From IMG/VR virus record IMGVR_UViG_3300025327_000016, positions 35,840 through 99,839 of that record: a DNA stretch of 64,000 bases. One strand, given 5' to 3'. Position 1 is the first letter of the stretch. Every line of letters begins with the position of its first letter. Source of the stretch: a virus. Below are positions 36,909 through 45,709 of the stretch, piece after piece. Both the position numbers and the translations under genes were made by a program. The notes beneath the pieces are model-generated. The model saw only the letters and a list, made by a program, of their open reading frames with translations, had not been told where the DNA came from and did not search any database.

Positions 36909-38063
36909 ATGTCACTTAAAAGTAAACAAACAACTCTGAAATTTCGTGGACCGTCTAATAGCCACATATTTAATACGTTTTTTAAGAATGCACACGACGA
37001 TATGTTTGAGTTATTCAGAGAGATTATGGCCCAGAATGATGAGACATTAAAAGTTAATCGCATACTTACCAACGAGAATACTGCTCTTAAGCAGAAGATA
37101 GTGGAATTAGAAAGCAAAGTAATTAATCTTAATACTTTCTTTACTTCTCTAACTAACCCCGATGGTATCAAGTCACAGATTACAACATACTATGACAACA
37201 CAATCACTTCCTATGGTGGATTTCCATCATATGATATGCTAATTCCACAAGACCAAGCTCAACACAATACCATATATGGACAGTTAATACCACATGTTCT
37301 TAGCTCATCTAGCAAACTATATCTTTACGATACCTTAGCTGATACTACGGTGTTCCCAGATGGAATCATATCTATTAGTGATACGGCTGGCTTAATACAA
37401 CCTCAGGAAGATCCTAAGCTTGCTATAGATGGCAATGACAGTACATACTGGGAACGTCAGGTACTATACTCTCCTACGTCAAATGTTGTTTCTGAACTAG
37501 CTGAAGTAACTATCCTTCTTCCTCAGAGAATAATTAATACCTTAGATACCAATACAATTATCGTAGATCCATATCCAGAATTCTCTTTAGATATATTAAG
37601 CGTCAAGGTTATTAGTGTTACTGGCATAGAGACAGAACTATTATCAGAACCTCTACTGAATGCTCCAAGGCAGCGTTTTGTATTTGATAGCACGCCAGCT
37701 ATCCAAGTGCGTGTTATATTTCGTCAGCGGCACTTCGAACTTCTAGGAAGTCATAAGGTGTTTTCCTTAGGTGCCAGAAATATTAATGTGTTAAACAGTA
37801 GGTTTTCAGATACTTCTAAGATACTAACTAATTTTACCTTATCAACCAATAATTACAAATCTATAGAAGCTATTTATCCTGAAGAGGTAGAGGGTATTAC
37901 ATACAATATCTACTATGTAGGTGCAGATAATGACATTCATCAAACAGGATTAATGTCATCTATACCCTTAGGTGTTAATAGTATATATATCGAAACCATA
38001 TTAGAGGGTGTGAGTCACCCAGTATTACCATCATGTACCATAGACTATACTACGTGGGCATAA
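36909..38063 (+). CDS. Virion appendage protein with coiled coil and discoidin-like domain
   Basis: This 384-aa protein begins with a long helical region (residues about 10-85) containing NENTALKQKIVELESKVINL, a coiled coil. LAIDGNDSTYWERQV near residue 175 is the discoidin-like signature, and IQVRVIFRQRHFELLGSHKVFSLGARNINVL near 260 are the later strands. The coiled coil suggests a trimeric fibre base. The start abuts the preceding stop. The 3' end contains a tandem 16-base repeat that spans the stop codon. Confidence 0.5.
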   Translation: MSLKSKQTTLKFRGPSNSHIFNTFFKNAHDDMFELFREIMAQNDETLKVNRILTNENTALKQKIVELESKVINLNTFFTSLTNPDGIKSQITTYYDNTITSYGGFPSYDMLIPQDQAQHNTIYGQLIPHVLSSSSKLYLYDTLADTTVFPDGIISISDTAGLIQPQEDPKLAIDGNDSTYWERQVLYSPTSNVVSELAEVTILLPQRIINTLDTNTIIVDPYPEFSLDILSVKVISVTGIETELLSEPLLNAPRQRFVFDSTPAIQVRVIFRQRHFELLGSHKVFSLGARNINVLNSRFSDTSKILTNFTLSTNNYKSIEAIYPEEVEGITYNIYYVGADNDIHQTGLMSSIPLGVNSIYIETILEGVSHPVLPSCTIDYTTWA

Positions 38064-38080
38064 AACTACGTGGGCGTAAA
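38049..38080 (+). repeat. Tandem 16-bp direct repeat across a stop codon
   Basis: ACTACGTGGGCATAAA (38049-38064) is followed at once by ACTACGTGGGCGTAAA (38065-38080), with a single mismatch. The stop of the 384-aa gene lies in the first copy. The second fills most of the gap to the ribosome site GGAAG and the ATG at 38089. It looks like a recent local duplication. Confidence 0.75.
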
Positions 38081-38088
38081 GGAAGACC

Positions 38089-38892
38089 ATGGCAGAATTA
38101 AGAAGCTTTAATGTACTACCAATAACTAGGTTGGTTCCTTCTTTTTGGAGAACAATAGTTGAATCTAACATTCAACGGTTTGGTGATGATATCTTAGATG
38201 AAGTACTTAACCTAAATGGTGGAGTAATGGTGGGGAATATTATCTTCTATCCTCTTCAAACCTTTGATAGTTCAGCTATATTAATACCAGATCCTGTATA
38301 TAATCATACGGGTATGTGGAATAGGCTTCCAGATCATATTAATGATGCATCTGTTCACCCACTTATAAATGATTTAGTTCTCTTACAAGACACATCACCT
38401 TCTGCTCAAGACGGTAATATAAGCGTAGCTGGTTTTATAGAAGCAGGACTGGGATTTATAGGTATGGGGACGGGTTTATTTGGTATACCATCAAGTAGTG
38501 TGTTTGGACTAGATGCCCACCTAATGGCCTCATTTAATCCACATGGAGCAACTCTTACCCAAACAGAAATAGCTACTGACCTACTTGATGTTAATACATC
38601 TGCTTATATTGAGTTACTTGATGTGGGGACATCAGCTACAGGACAGTGGTATGAAGAAGTTATGGGTACTCCTAGAAAGTTACTCGCTACTATAGTTGGT
38701 TCAGACACTACCCATATTGTACCAGGGGTACAAATATCAGTATACCATGGACTGGGTACTGTACCTACATTTATTACACTAACATCTAAAGATGGTGGCA
38801 CAGTATATCTATCAGCACCATCAGATCCAGCTTACTTTTATATCAAAGGATCTATTGCCTCATTACCATTTGATTGGAAGGTAGAAGTATAA
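38089..38892 (+). CDS. Fibre-tip-like virion protein
   Basis: This 267-aa protein has an unrecognised N-terminal 95 residues, then a Gly-rich middle (EAGLGFIGMGTGLFGIPSSS). The C-terminal 65 residues have ISVYHGLGTVPTFITLTSKDGG, ending FDWKVEV, a beta fold common at the distal ends of phage fibres ('HxLGxxPt'). It is the last virion gene before the lysis pair and overlaps the next start (TAATG). A receptor-binding or fibre-tip role is likely but not proven. Confidence 0.45.
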   Translation: MAELRSFNVLPITRLVPSFWRTIVESNIQRFGDDILDEVLNLNGGVMVGNIIFYPLQTFDSSAILIPDPVYNHTGMWNRLPDHINDASVHPLINDLVLLQDTSPSAQDGNISVAGFIEAGLGFIGMGTGLFGIPSSSVFGLDAHLMASFNPHGATLTQTEIATDLLDVNTSAYIELLDVGTSATGQWYEEVMGTPRKLLATIVGSDTTHIVPGVQISVYHGLGTVPTFITLTSKDGGTVYLSAPSDPAYFYIKGSIASLPFDWKVEV

Positions 38893-39227
38893 TGGCACCT
38901 ACAGACAATTTTGAAGAATTTGCAGCTAAGGTTGAAGCCCTAGAAGAAGATGTTAGAGATCTCAAAAAGGATATGCATGCTGAGATTCACGACATCAACC
39001 TAAAGGTTGATCGTCTCGCAGAAGCACTAGCAACCATTACAGAGAAGCTAGTATCACGTCCAGAGATACGTACATTGGATACCAACATAAGCCATCGTAT
39101 AGAAGCTGGTGAGAAACAAGTAGAGAAATTAGATGGTAGGATGTGGGCCCTTGTTATAGCTCTGTTCTTAAACTTCCTTTCAACAGGTGGTTACTTTCTT
39201 ATTAACCTACTTATGAAGGGGCGTTAA
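38892..39227 (+). CDS. Coiled-coil/single-TM protein, holin-accessory (XhlA-like) candidate
   Basis: I start this gene at ATG 38892, which overlaps the preceding stop, instead of an ATG 18 bases upstream; GGAAGG lies about 10 bases before it. The 111-aa product has a charged coiled coil (EALEEDVRDLKKDMHAEIHDI, then KVDRLAEALATITEKL) and one C-terminal membrane segment (WALVIALFLNFLSTGGYFLINLL) ending in basic residues. XhlA-type lysis proteins have this arrangement. Its stop overlaps the endolysin start, supporting a lysis role. A membrane-tethering protein of other function is possible. Confidence 0.5.
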   Translation: MAPTDNFEEFAAKVEALEEDVRDLKKDMHAEIHDINLKVDRLAEALATITEKLVSRPEIRTLDTNISHRIEAGEKQVEKLDGRMWALVIALFLNFLSTGGYFLINLLMKGR

Positions 39228-39718
39228 TGAGTGTATTGTATGGATGTATCCATCACACCGCATCGTCTGAGATGACACGCGAACAATTAAAATCCATAGA
39301 ACTCAACAACGGATTTAGCGACATACCATATCATTGGATAATACATCGCAATGGTATCGTAGAACTAGGTAGGCCAGAATCAGTTAAGAACGCAGCAAAC
39401 TATGGACTTAATGGTATTTCTGTGTCTGTAGCTCTTTTAGGCTACTTCCATGACGATTCCTTAGGCAAGAAGGTTAATATGCTTACGCCTACAGACGCTC
39501 AACTTAACTCACTATATAAAGTCATAGAAGGTTGGACACAGAGATACTCAGGCATAACCATATGTCGCCACAGAGATGTTAAAGATATAGCCAACAAAGT
39601 ACTTAAGTTAAGTATAGCAGAGTCTCAAATGGCTACAGCTTGCCCAGGTTCCTTCTTCCCTTCAGCCCAGGTTAAAACAATACTTACAACCAAGGGTATT
39701 AAGGTTTATTGGAAATAG
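39227..39718 (+). CDS. N-acetylmuramoyl-L-alanine amidase (endolysin)
   Basis: This 163-aa protein fits the Amidase_2/PGRP family of zinc amidases that cut the bond between muramic acid and the stem peptide. It shows IHHTAS (His 9/10), YHWIIHRNGIVELGRP, and HRDV (H115) with ACPG (C139), the usual zinc ligands. It is a single-domain enzyme without a wall-binding repeat and has no signal peptide, so it needs a holin for release. It overlaps the coiled-coil/TM gene by one base. Confidence 0.85.
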   Translation: MSVLYGCIHHTASSEMTREQLKSIELNNGFSDIPYHWIIHRNGIVELGRPESVKNAANYGLNGISVSVALLGYFHDDSLGKKVNMLTPTDAQLNSLYKVIEGWTQRYSGITICRHRDVKDIANKVLKLSIAESQMATACPGSFFPSAQVKTILTTKGIKVYWK

Positions 39719-39720
39719 GG

Positions 39721-39749
39721 TTGACTAACCACATCTCTCTTGTTATACT
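39721..39749 (+). promoter_or_regulatory. Strong sigma-70-like promoter for the glycan/lysis operon
   Basis: TTGACT (39721-39726) and TATACT (39744-39749) are 17 bases apart, with TGT completing an extended -10. The predicted start is near 39756, putting the ATG at 39759 at about +4. AAGGAG at 39753-39758 abuts the ATG and would be cut by this transcript start. The promoter begins two bases after the amidase stop and probably drives the operon that runs to 49433. Confidence 0.75.
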
Positions 39750-39758
39750 AATAAGGAG

Positions 39759-40877
39759 ATGATAACTAAACCCTCTATGGTATTTTACAGTGGTGCCCAA
39801 GGTGGTTGCGACTTCTATAGATGTCAGCAACCCTTTTCTATTATACGCAAATATCAACCTGATTGGACCAGTGCTAAGCTTAATCGCGTACATATAAGTA
39901 GTGATATGCAGCAATACAATATCACACATACCTATCGTAGTCATTTACCCATCATGCTCAAGGTATTTAAGCAAGCTAACACATTAGGTAAGATTACCAT
40001 CTTTGACTTAGATGACGATGTATTTCATATGCCTTCTTGGAATCAAGCTTATATAGAGTATCGTCCTGGTATAGTTAAAGTGCAATTAACACCTGCGATG
40101 CAAGCACACTTTAAACGCCCTTACATAGAATATAATGTTCTAGACAATATCCATCAGTTAATTAATAAGTCTACGTTTGCTACGGCCAGTACGCCATATC
40201 TAGCCAGTGAGATGGCTAAGCATCGAGATGATGGTATGGTATATGTGGTGCCCAATTTTATAGATGTAGATAATCTCCCACACATACCCACTAAGACACC
40301 AAGAGACATTATTAAATTGGGTTGGTCGGGTGGATATAACCACGAAGAAGATCTTAAGATAGCTCTACCTGCTGTAGAACAAATACTTCATCAATATCCA
40401 AATACCACCTTCACATTTATAGGTGCAGATTATAGAAGACTAATGAAGAACCCACCCAGCGACAGAGTATTTTATGTAAAAGGTAGCGCACTTGTGCCAG
40501 AATACTATCAGCTCCAAGCAGACGAGCAAATAGATATAGGAATCATACCTGTTACAGACGATCTAATTAATCTAAGTAAAAGTCCTATTAAGTGGATCGA
40601 GCATACTATGGCAGGTATGTCTACGATAGCTTCACCTATTGGATCGTACGCTGATAACATACAACACCAAAAAACAGGATGGCTAGTTAAAAAAAATAAG
40701 CATATAGAGTGGGTCAAGGGCATAGAGTATATGATAAATAACGTAGAAGAAGCACGAGCATACGTAAGTAATGCTCGGCAGGATATACTAAATAAACATA
40801 CCATGAGTAATGCAGCAGACATATTAATACCATTATTGGAGAAACATATATATGAAACTTTGTCTGTTACCTCCTAG
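39759..40877 (+). CDS. Glycosyltransferase, GT-B fold (GT4-like)
   Basis: This 372-aa protein resembles group-1 glycosyltransferases. An N-terminal Rossmann-like half includes KITIFDLDDDVF. The C-terminal half has KLGWSGGYNHEEDLKIALPAVEQIL, TFTFIGADYR, then SPIKWIEHTMAGMSTIASPIGSYADNI, where KxxExMAxGxPvIAS is the usual sugar-nucleotide region. The start at 39759 is supported by the promoter but lacks a spaced ribosome site; ATG 39777 is an alternative. Donor and acceptor cannot be told. It is the first gene of a seven-gene glycan cassette. Confidence 0.7.
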   Translation: MITKPSMVFYSGAQGGCDFYRCQQPFSIIRKYQPDWTSAKLNRVHISSDMQQYNITHTYRSHLPIMLKVFKQANTLGKITIFDLDDDVFHMPSWNQAYIEYRPGIVKVQLTPAMQAHFKRPYIEYNVLDNIHQLINKSTFATASTPYLASEMAKHRDDGMVYVVPNFIDVDNLPHIPTKTPRDIIKLGWSGGYNHEEDLKIALPAVEQILHQYPNTTFTFIGADYRRLMKNPPSDRVFYVKGSALVPEYYQLQADEQIDIGIIPVTDDLINLSKSPIKWIEHTMAGMSTIASPIGSYADNIQHQKTGWLVKKNKHIEWVKGIEYMINNVEEARAYVSNARQDILNKHTMSNAADILIPLLEKHIYETLSVTS

Positions 40878-41727
40878 AACCATAGCTAGTGGTGGTGTAT
40901 TGCGCCACCTAGATGCAATTAGAAGATATACTAAACACACAGTAGTGGATGCGCCTGCTGGCGCAGACATAGTACACGTACACGCTGGGTGGTCATCACT
41001 ACGTAGAGATATTTATACGTGTCATGGGTTAAATATTATAACTAAAGACACACCCTATTACTTTGTACGTGAGAACCAAATAGTAGAACAAAACCTGCGA
41101 AATTCACCTATTAATCTTACAGTATCTAATTGTTTTGCGTCAGCCCTTCAACAGAAGGGCTTCCGTATAGATTTTGTTATACCAAATGGCACTGACATTA
41201 ATTACAACATACAACCAGTGTATGAACCTTTTGTACTTTGGTTGGGTAGACTAGACCCAATTAAGCGTCCAGAGGAGCTAATACATATAGCCAACGAAGT
41301 GCCAAATCTTAAGTTTGTGGCTACCCTACCACAGGTTTGTGAAAAGCAAGCCAAACATGGTAATGTAGCTTGCGTGGGTGAAAACATACCCTTTCCATTA
41401 GCTCAAGATTTACTTCGTAGATGTAGTGTTTATCTACTTACCTCTGAGCTTGAAACATTTAGCATTAGTATATTAGAGGCATGGGCTATGCATAAACCAG
41501 TTGTAGCTAGACGTATGAGTGGGGCGCCAGCAGAGCTAATACGTGAAGGTATAGATGGTATGCTTTACGATAATATTAAAGATGCTATAACTCAAATAGA
41601 TAAGTGTCTTAGTAAACCTAAGTACTATGGATATGCTGGTTTTGAACATGTTCAAGATTTTTTATGGAAAGATATAATAAAAATAGTTGACGAGGTATAC
41701 GGTTTATGCAATATAGCCCGCAAGTAA
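40852..41727 (+). CDS. Glycosyltransferase, GT4 family
   Basis: This 291-aa protein is a compact GT-B enzyme. It has ADIVHVHAGW, the N-domain end NLTVSNCFASALQ, IPNGTDI, VLWLGRLDPIKRPEEL, and the E-x7-E segment ETFSISILEAWAMHKPVVA near residue 203 that contacts the donor in GT4 enzymes. It is shorter than the usual 350-400 aa, mostly in the N-terminal half. It overlaps the preceding gene by 26 bases, and GGAG upstream supports the start. A hairpin (41142-41161, AGCCCTTC/GAAGGGCT) lies inside it. Confidence 0.8.
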   Translation: MKLCLLPPRTIASGGVLRHLDAIRRYTKHTVVDAPAGADIVHVHAGWSSLRRDIYTCHGLNIITKDTPYYFVRENQIVEQNLRNSPINLTVSNCFASALQQKGFRIDFVIPNGTDINYNIQPVYEPFVLWLGRLDPIKRPEELIHIANEVPNLKFVATLPQVCEKQAKHGNVACVGENIPFPLAQDLLRRCSVYLLTSELETFSISILEAWAMHKPVVARRMSGAPAELIREGIDGMLYDNIKDAITQIDKCLSKPKYYGYAGFEHVQDFLWKDIIKIVDEVYGLCNIARK

Positions 41728-42518
41728 GCATAATAGTAATGAATCACAATAGGGTACAATTACTTAAGAAGTGTATAGATAGCATATTGCAACATACCAA
41801 TGATGTAGACTACGAACTTATCATAGTAGATGCTTGTTCTACGGATAGTAGCCGACAGTTTTTATTACAACATTATTCCAACAACGCTACGCTTATCTTT
41901 GAAGACAAACTACACTGCTATGCTACAAGTAATAATCGCGCAATAGGATTATCGCGAGGTAAGCACCTTGCTCTTATGAATAATGATTGTATGGCTACGC
42001 CAGGCTGGATAAGTAATGGTATTAAAGCAATGCAGGAAGATGACAAGATAGGACACCTAGCTCACCTAGTACTGCGTGGTGACAGGTATTCTATTATGAG
42101 CCATGGTGCGAACCTAGTCGCTAATGGTGACACAAGAGTACCTTTATGTCAATCCAATCTAAGTAATCCTGCTTGGAAGCAAGCAGGTAACTATGCTTAC
42201 GCTGGATTTGGAATATACCGAAGAGATTTATTTGATAAGATAGGCGGGATATGTGAAGAGTATGATAATCCTCCAAGCTATTTTCAGGATACACATTATG
42301 GATTAATGGTTAATATGCTAGGGTATGATGTTAGATATTGCCCAGAAAGTGTTATAATTCACTACATGGATCATACGGACAGAGAACATTTTAATGGTGC
42401 TCTAGTACAGGGTAAGGGACCATTCGTGAAGTACTGGAGTAAGTTCTTAGCAGAGAACGGAGGGTACGCTCCCTCATATCCCAAGCTACCTAACGAATCT
42501 AAACCATATATGAGTTAA
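41706..42518 (+). CDS. Glycosyltransferase, GT2 family (GT-A fold)
   Basis: This 270-aa protein begins VSIIVMNHNRVQLLKKCIDSIL, then ELIIVDACSTDSS, and has LMNNDCMATPGWI where GT2 enzymes carry the metal-binding DxD (here NND). Later, a WKQAGNYAYAGFGIYRRDLFDKIGG block and FQDTHYGLMVNMLGYDVRYCPES match the acceptor side, with the typical late Asp. It overlaps the preceding gene by 22 bases. It is probably a cytoplasmic transferase acting on a polysaccharide, lipid-linked glycan or protein; the substrate is unknown. Confidence 0.8.
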   Translation: MQYSPQVSIIVMNHNRVQLLKKCIDSILQHTNDVDYELIIVDACSTDSSRQFLLQHYSNNATLIFEDKLHCYATSNNRAIGLSRGKHLALMNNDCMATPGWISNGIKAMQEDDKIGHLAHLVLRGDRYSIMSHGANLVANGDTRVPLCQSNLSNPAWKQAGNYAYAGFGIYRRDLFDKIGGICEEYDNPPSYFQDTHYGLMVNMLGYDVRYCPESVIIHYMDHTDREHFNGALVQGKGPFVKYWSKFLAENGGYAPSYPKLPNESKPYMS

Positions 42519-42533
42519 GAGGAGACTACTAAT

Positions 42534-42773
42534 ATGATAGATAAGCAAGACAATACTAATTACACACATATTGGAGATTGCTCCGAAGAGTTACCTAAAC
42601 CTATAGTAATGAGTAATATTAAATTGACAGATAGCTATTATAATGACGTACAAATACTTGCAACAGAAGAACAAGTGAAGCGTATAGAAGCTAAGTTAGA
42701 TGTCATCCTCAAGCTATTAACTGATGAGAACGGCAATCCAAAACATTCCTCTCGCTGGTGTTGGAAAGACTAA
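42534..42773 (+). CDS. Small hypothetical protein in glycan operon
   Basis: This 79-aa hydrophilic protein has a C-terminal helix (TEEQVKRIEAKLDVILKLLTDENG) that could form a coiled coil. It has no signal peptide or membrane segment. GAGGAGACTACTAAT precedes the ATG. It lies between glycosyltransferase genes, and its role is unknown; a partner of a neighbouring enzyme or a leftover small phage gene are both possible. Confidence 0.4.
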   Translation: MIDKQDNTNYTHIGDCSEELPKPIVMSNIKLTDSYYNDVQILATEEQVKRIEAKLDVILKLLTDENGNPKHSSRWCWKD

Positions 42774-42795
42774 ACCCTCTTGGTAGGTACTTATC

Positions 42796-43737
42796 TTGCG
42801 TGGTATTGTAGTAGTCGAATCTCTTTTAGAAGGCAACCTATTCCATAGTATATGGAAAGCGTTTAGCAAACAGGTAGGAGCTATACCTTTTCTTTTAACA
42901 GCCAAAGATCATAGATTACAACAACACTTAATAGAAACAATCAACACATATAAGCCAGACTTTATAGTTGTACCCAATGGTCAATTTTTAGACAACAAAA
43001 TACTAAAAGCTTATACAAATATAGTACGTATTAATTGGCAAATAGATGATCCTTACTTTATCCAGCAACAACGTTCTCAACAGATAGCTTCCAATTATCA
43101 CCTAGTATATACAACGCACCTAGCCTCTACCTTTACATATAATCAAATGAATATTCAATCTAAATACCTTATGTTTGGAGTAGATCCTGAAGTCTATAAG
43201 CCACTACCCAATACACCCAAAACAATTGATATATCATTTATTGGTACACCATATACGCAACGAGAAAGTATGTTGCGTTCAGCTAAATTAAGTAACCACC
43301 TATCTAAATACAATTTTCAAATAATGGGTGGTTACGGAACCAAGTCTCCTACATGGACAGATAAACATAGATTAGATCCGATAGATGTAAACCAGGTTAT
43401 TAATCGTACTAAGATTAATTTATCTTTTACTGATCAACCACATGGTATTGCGGCTATGAAGTGTAGATTATTTGAACTCACAGCTGCAGGTGGTTTTGTA
43501 CTAACACAGTTCTGTCAAGAACTCTCTAGGTTCTTTGATCTAGGTAGGGAGATAGCTACTTTTCAAACAGCAGCTGACCTTATAGATCGTTTAAATTACT
43601 ATATGCAGCATCCAGATGAAGCACAGTCAATAGCTAACGCTGGATATAGAAGAACAATTAATTACCACACATATGATAAACGCATACAGATTATTCTAAG
43701 TGATATAGAAGGCATTTTATATAACATAAGGAAATAA
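42796..43737 (+). CDS. CgeB-like glycosyltransferase
   Basis: This 313-aa protein uses a TTG start (42796); GGTAGG lies upstream. It resembles CgeB/GT-B-type proteins: VVPNGQFLDNKI and NWQIDDPYF in the N-terminal half, YLMFGVDPEVYKPLP, DISFIGTPYTQRESML, INLSFTDQPHGIAAMKCRLFELTAAGGFVLTQFCQELSRFF, then a final helix with ANAGYRRTINYHTYDKRIQII. The KxRxFExxAxGgf segment is the typical CgeB donor-site signature. It would transfer a sugar in the same pathway as its neighbours. Confidence 0.7.
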   Translation: MRGIVVVESLLEGNLFHSIWKAFSKQVGAIPFLLTAKDHRLQQHLIETINTYKPDFIVVPNGQFLDNKILKAYTNIVRINWQIDDPYFIQQQRSQQIASNYHLVYTTHLASTFTYNQMNIQSKYLMFGVDPEVYKPLPNTPKTIDISFIGTPYTQRESMLRSAKLSNHLSKYNFQIMGGYGTKSPTWTDKHRLDPIDVNQVINRTKINLSFTDQPHGIAAMKCRLFELTAAGGFVLTQFCQELSRFFDLGREIATFQTAADLIDRLNYYMQHPDEAQSIANAGYRRTINYHTYDKRIQIILSDIEGILYNIRK

Positions 43738-43749
43738 AGGAGGGTAAAT

Positions 43750-44817
43750 ATGATCGGTATTATTTCATATAGCGGAAATGGTAATCTAGGAGACAATCTA
43801 TTACTCGATCAGGTTATTGCAGATTTTAAAGAGATAAATCCTATGTGTGAATTTGCAGCATGTTCTCCTTGCAGTGATGCTATCGTAAATAGATATGGTC
43901 TTAAACGAGTTACCTCACGAGACGAATTAGACGGCTCAGTTATTTTTGGTGGCGTAGTGGGTGACGCGCAGCGCAATATCCTTAAGAATTTTTTTGAAAC
44001 ATTTAGATATATGGAAGATCAGGGTAAGCCCGCTATCTTTTATGGTATAGGTGTTAATCCAATAACTACAGCTCTCAGTGCTGATATTATCTATGATGTT
44101 ATACAAAATGCTACCTTAGTAACGGTGCGAGATCAGATGTCATATAGACGCCTTAGACAAATAGGAGTAACCAGAGATATAATTATAGCTCCTGACATAG
44201 TCCTTCAAAGACAAATGAATCTTCATACTACCATCCAACCAGAGGGTATACTGTTTATTATGGCCGACTTCTTTGGATATGACAATACTAGGCATGAAGA
44301 TTTTATACATACATTAGCCGCAACAGTTGACTATTTTGCTAAGAAGAAAACAAAAGTCAGTGTTATGTCTTTTCATGACTCACGCGATCAGAAATGCATA
44401 CAAGCCATACAGTTTAATTCTGTATACGCACATAGAGTTAATTGGTTAACGGTTAAAGAACATGATTATCAAAGGATGTTTAATATATTCGAAGAACATA
44501 CCTGCATAGTACCTATGCGATTACATGCTATGATATCAGCCATACTTGTTGGTAGACCATGCGTACCCATAGCCTACCACACAAAGATGGATGAGCTGGC
44601 TGAGATGGCCCTAATAGATTTCTATAGTATACCGTTTGGAGACGGAACATCAAGCGATCATACACGAATGCCTTTAGATCAAGAATTCCTATCAGAAAAA
44701 ATAGAGAGAGTTATGTCAATTCCTTCATCACATGCATGTAAGGGATATGATAGAGTAAGGGAAGATAGTAAATTGCATTCCGTCTCACTTAGACAAGCTC
44801 TTCAAGGCAAGATATAA
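43750..44817 (+). CDS. Polysaccharide pyruvyltransferase family protein
   Basis: This 355-aa protein matches the PS_pyruv_trans family (CsaB/WcaK type), which adds pyruvate ketals to sugars of cell-surface polymers using phosphoenolpyruvate. Visible blocks are GNGNLGDNLLL near the N terminus, VIFGGVVGDAQ, FYGIGVNP, LVTVRDQMSYRRLRQIGV, CIVPMRLHAMISAILVGRPCVPIAYHTKMDELAEM. Some family members instead act as glycosyltransferase-like enzymes, so the exact reaction is uncertain. AAGGAGGG precedes its ATG. Its inclusion suggests a charged, acidic glycan product. Confidence 0.75.
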   Translation: MIGIISYSGNGNLGDNLLLDQVIADFKEINPMCEFAACSPCSDAIVNRYGLKRVTSRDELDGSVIFGGVVGDAQRNILKNFFETFRYMEDQGKPAIFYGIGVNPITTALSADIIYDVIQNATLVTVRDQMSYRRLRQIGVTRDIIIAPDIVLQRQMNLHTTIQPEGILFIMADFFGYDNTRHEDFIHTLAATVDYFAKKKTKVSVMSFHDSRDQKCIQAIQFNSVYAHRVNWLTVKEHDYQRMFNIFEEHTCIVPMRLHAMISAILVGRPCVPIAYHTKMDELAEMALIDFYSIPFGDGTSSDHTRMPLDQEFLSEKIERVMSIPSSHACKGYDRVREDSKLHSVSLRQALQGKI

Positions 44818-44818
44818 T

Positions 44819-45709
44819 ATGGCCAATATAGCTTTTATATCACATCACTATAATCTACCGTATGATACGGTGCCCATAGGCGGAGTACAACATCATATCA
44901 CTAAGATTACAGATAAGTTAAAGACCCGTGGACACAAAGTAGACTGGCACTATCATAATAAATCTCAGTATATTAACTGGAAGCAATATACCCATGTAGT
45001 TTTCCATGACTTTTATTCATATTTAGAAACCCCACCTCACATACATAAGACCATGGTTTACCATGGTTGGGAGGGTACATATCCTTTAAATAGAGATACA
45101 GTAGTAGGGCGTCAGCAACTTGCAGAGAAATGTAGTGGAATTATTAATATAGGTTCCTTCATACCTCAACACTATAAAACACCATGGGGATTGGTGACCT
45201 ATGGGGCTGTAGAGGGTAAGCCTGGATTATATAAACCATATAGTGGTACATATACCTATGTAGGAAGATTGAGTGATGATAATGCATTCCCTAAGGTGCT
45301 AGAATTTATAGAAGTGGTGCAAGCGCTTCATGTAGATATTTGCGGAGATGGACCCTACTATGGTAAAATGATACAAGGCATTAATATGGTATATCATGGT
45401 TTTACAGATCCAACACCATATATTCAATCTAACTCTATAGTAATCGTAGGAGGATATCTGACTATCCTAGATGCAGCTTTAGCAGCACGTCCCATAGTGG
45501 GACTATATCACCACGAATTACGTAGAGACTACTTAGAGATGCACCCAATGTATATCTATACATCAAACGATCCGCATCAATTAGCTAAAGACTTTCTTTC
45601 TCATGGAGAATTAAGTCGTAAAGAGCACGCATTAAAGAATCAGATAGGTGCAACTATGATGACATGGGATATCGTAGCCGATTTATATGAGAGAGCCATG
45701 AGCATATGA
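44819..45709 (+). CDS. Glycosyltransferase, GT4-like
   Basis: This 296-aa protein has PIGGVQHHITKITDKLKTRGHKV near the N terminus (the glycine-rich start typical of GT4 enzymes), VVFHDFYSYLE, VTYGAVEGKPGLYKP, YTYVGRLSDDNAFPKVLEFIE, LHVDICGDGPYY and a C-terminal YLTILDAALAARPIVGLYHHELRRDYLE. The usual E-x7-E is modified to GGYLTILDAALAARP, so catalysis may be altered. It starts one base after the preceding stop and overlaps the next gene by four bases. Confidence 0.7.
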   Translation: MANIAFISHHYNLPYDTVPIGGVQHHITKITDKLKTRGHKVDWHYHNKSQYINWKQYTHVVFHDFYSYLETPPHIHKTMVYHGWEGTYPLNRDTVVGRQQLAEKCSGIINIGSFIPQHYKTPWGLVTYGAVEGKPGLYKPYSGTYTYVGRLSDDNAFPKVLEFIEVVQALHVDICGDGPYYGKMIQGINMVYHGFTDPTPYIQSNSIVIVGGYLTILDAALAARPIVGLYHHELRRDYLEMHPMYIYTSNDPHQLAKDFLSHGELSRKEHALKNQIGATMMTWDIVADLYERAMSI

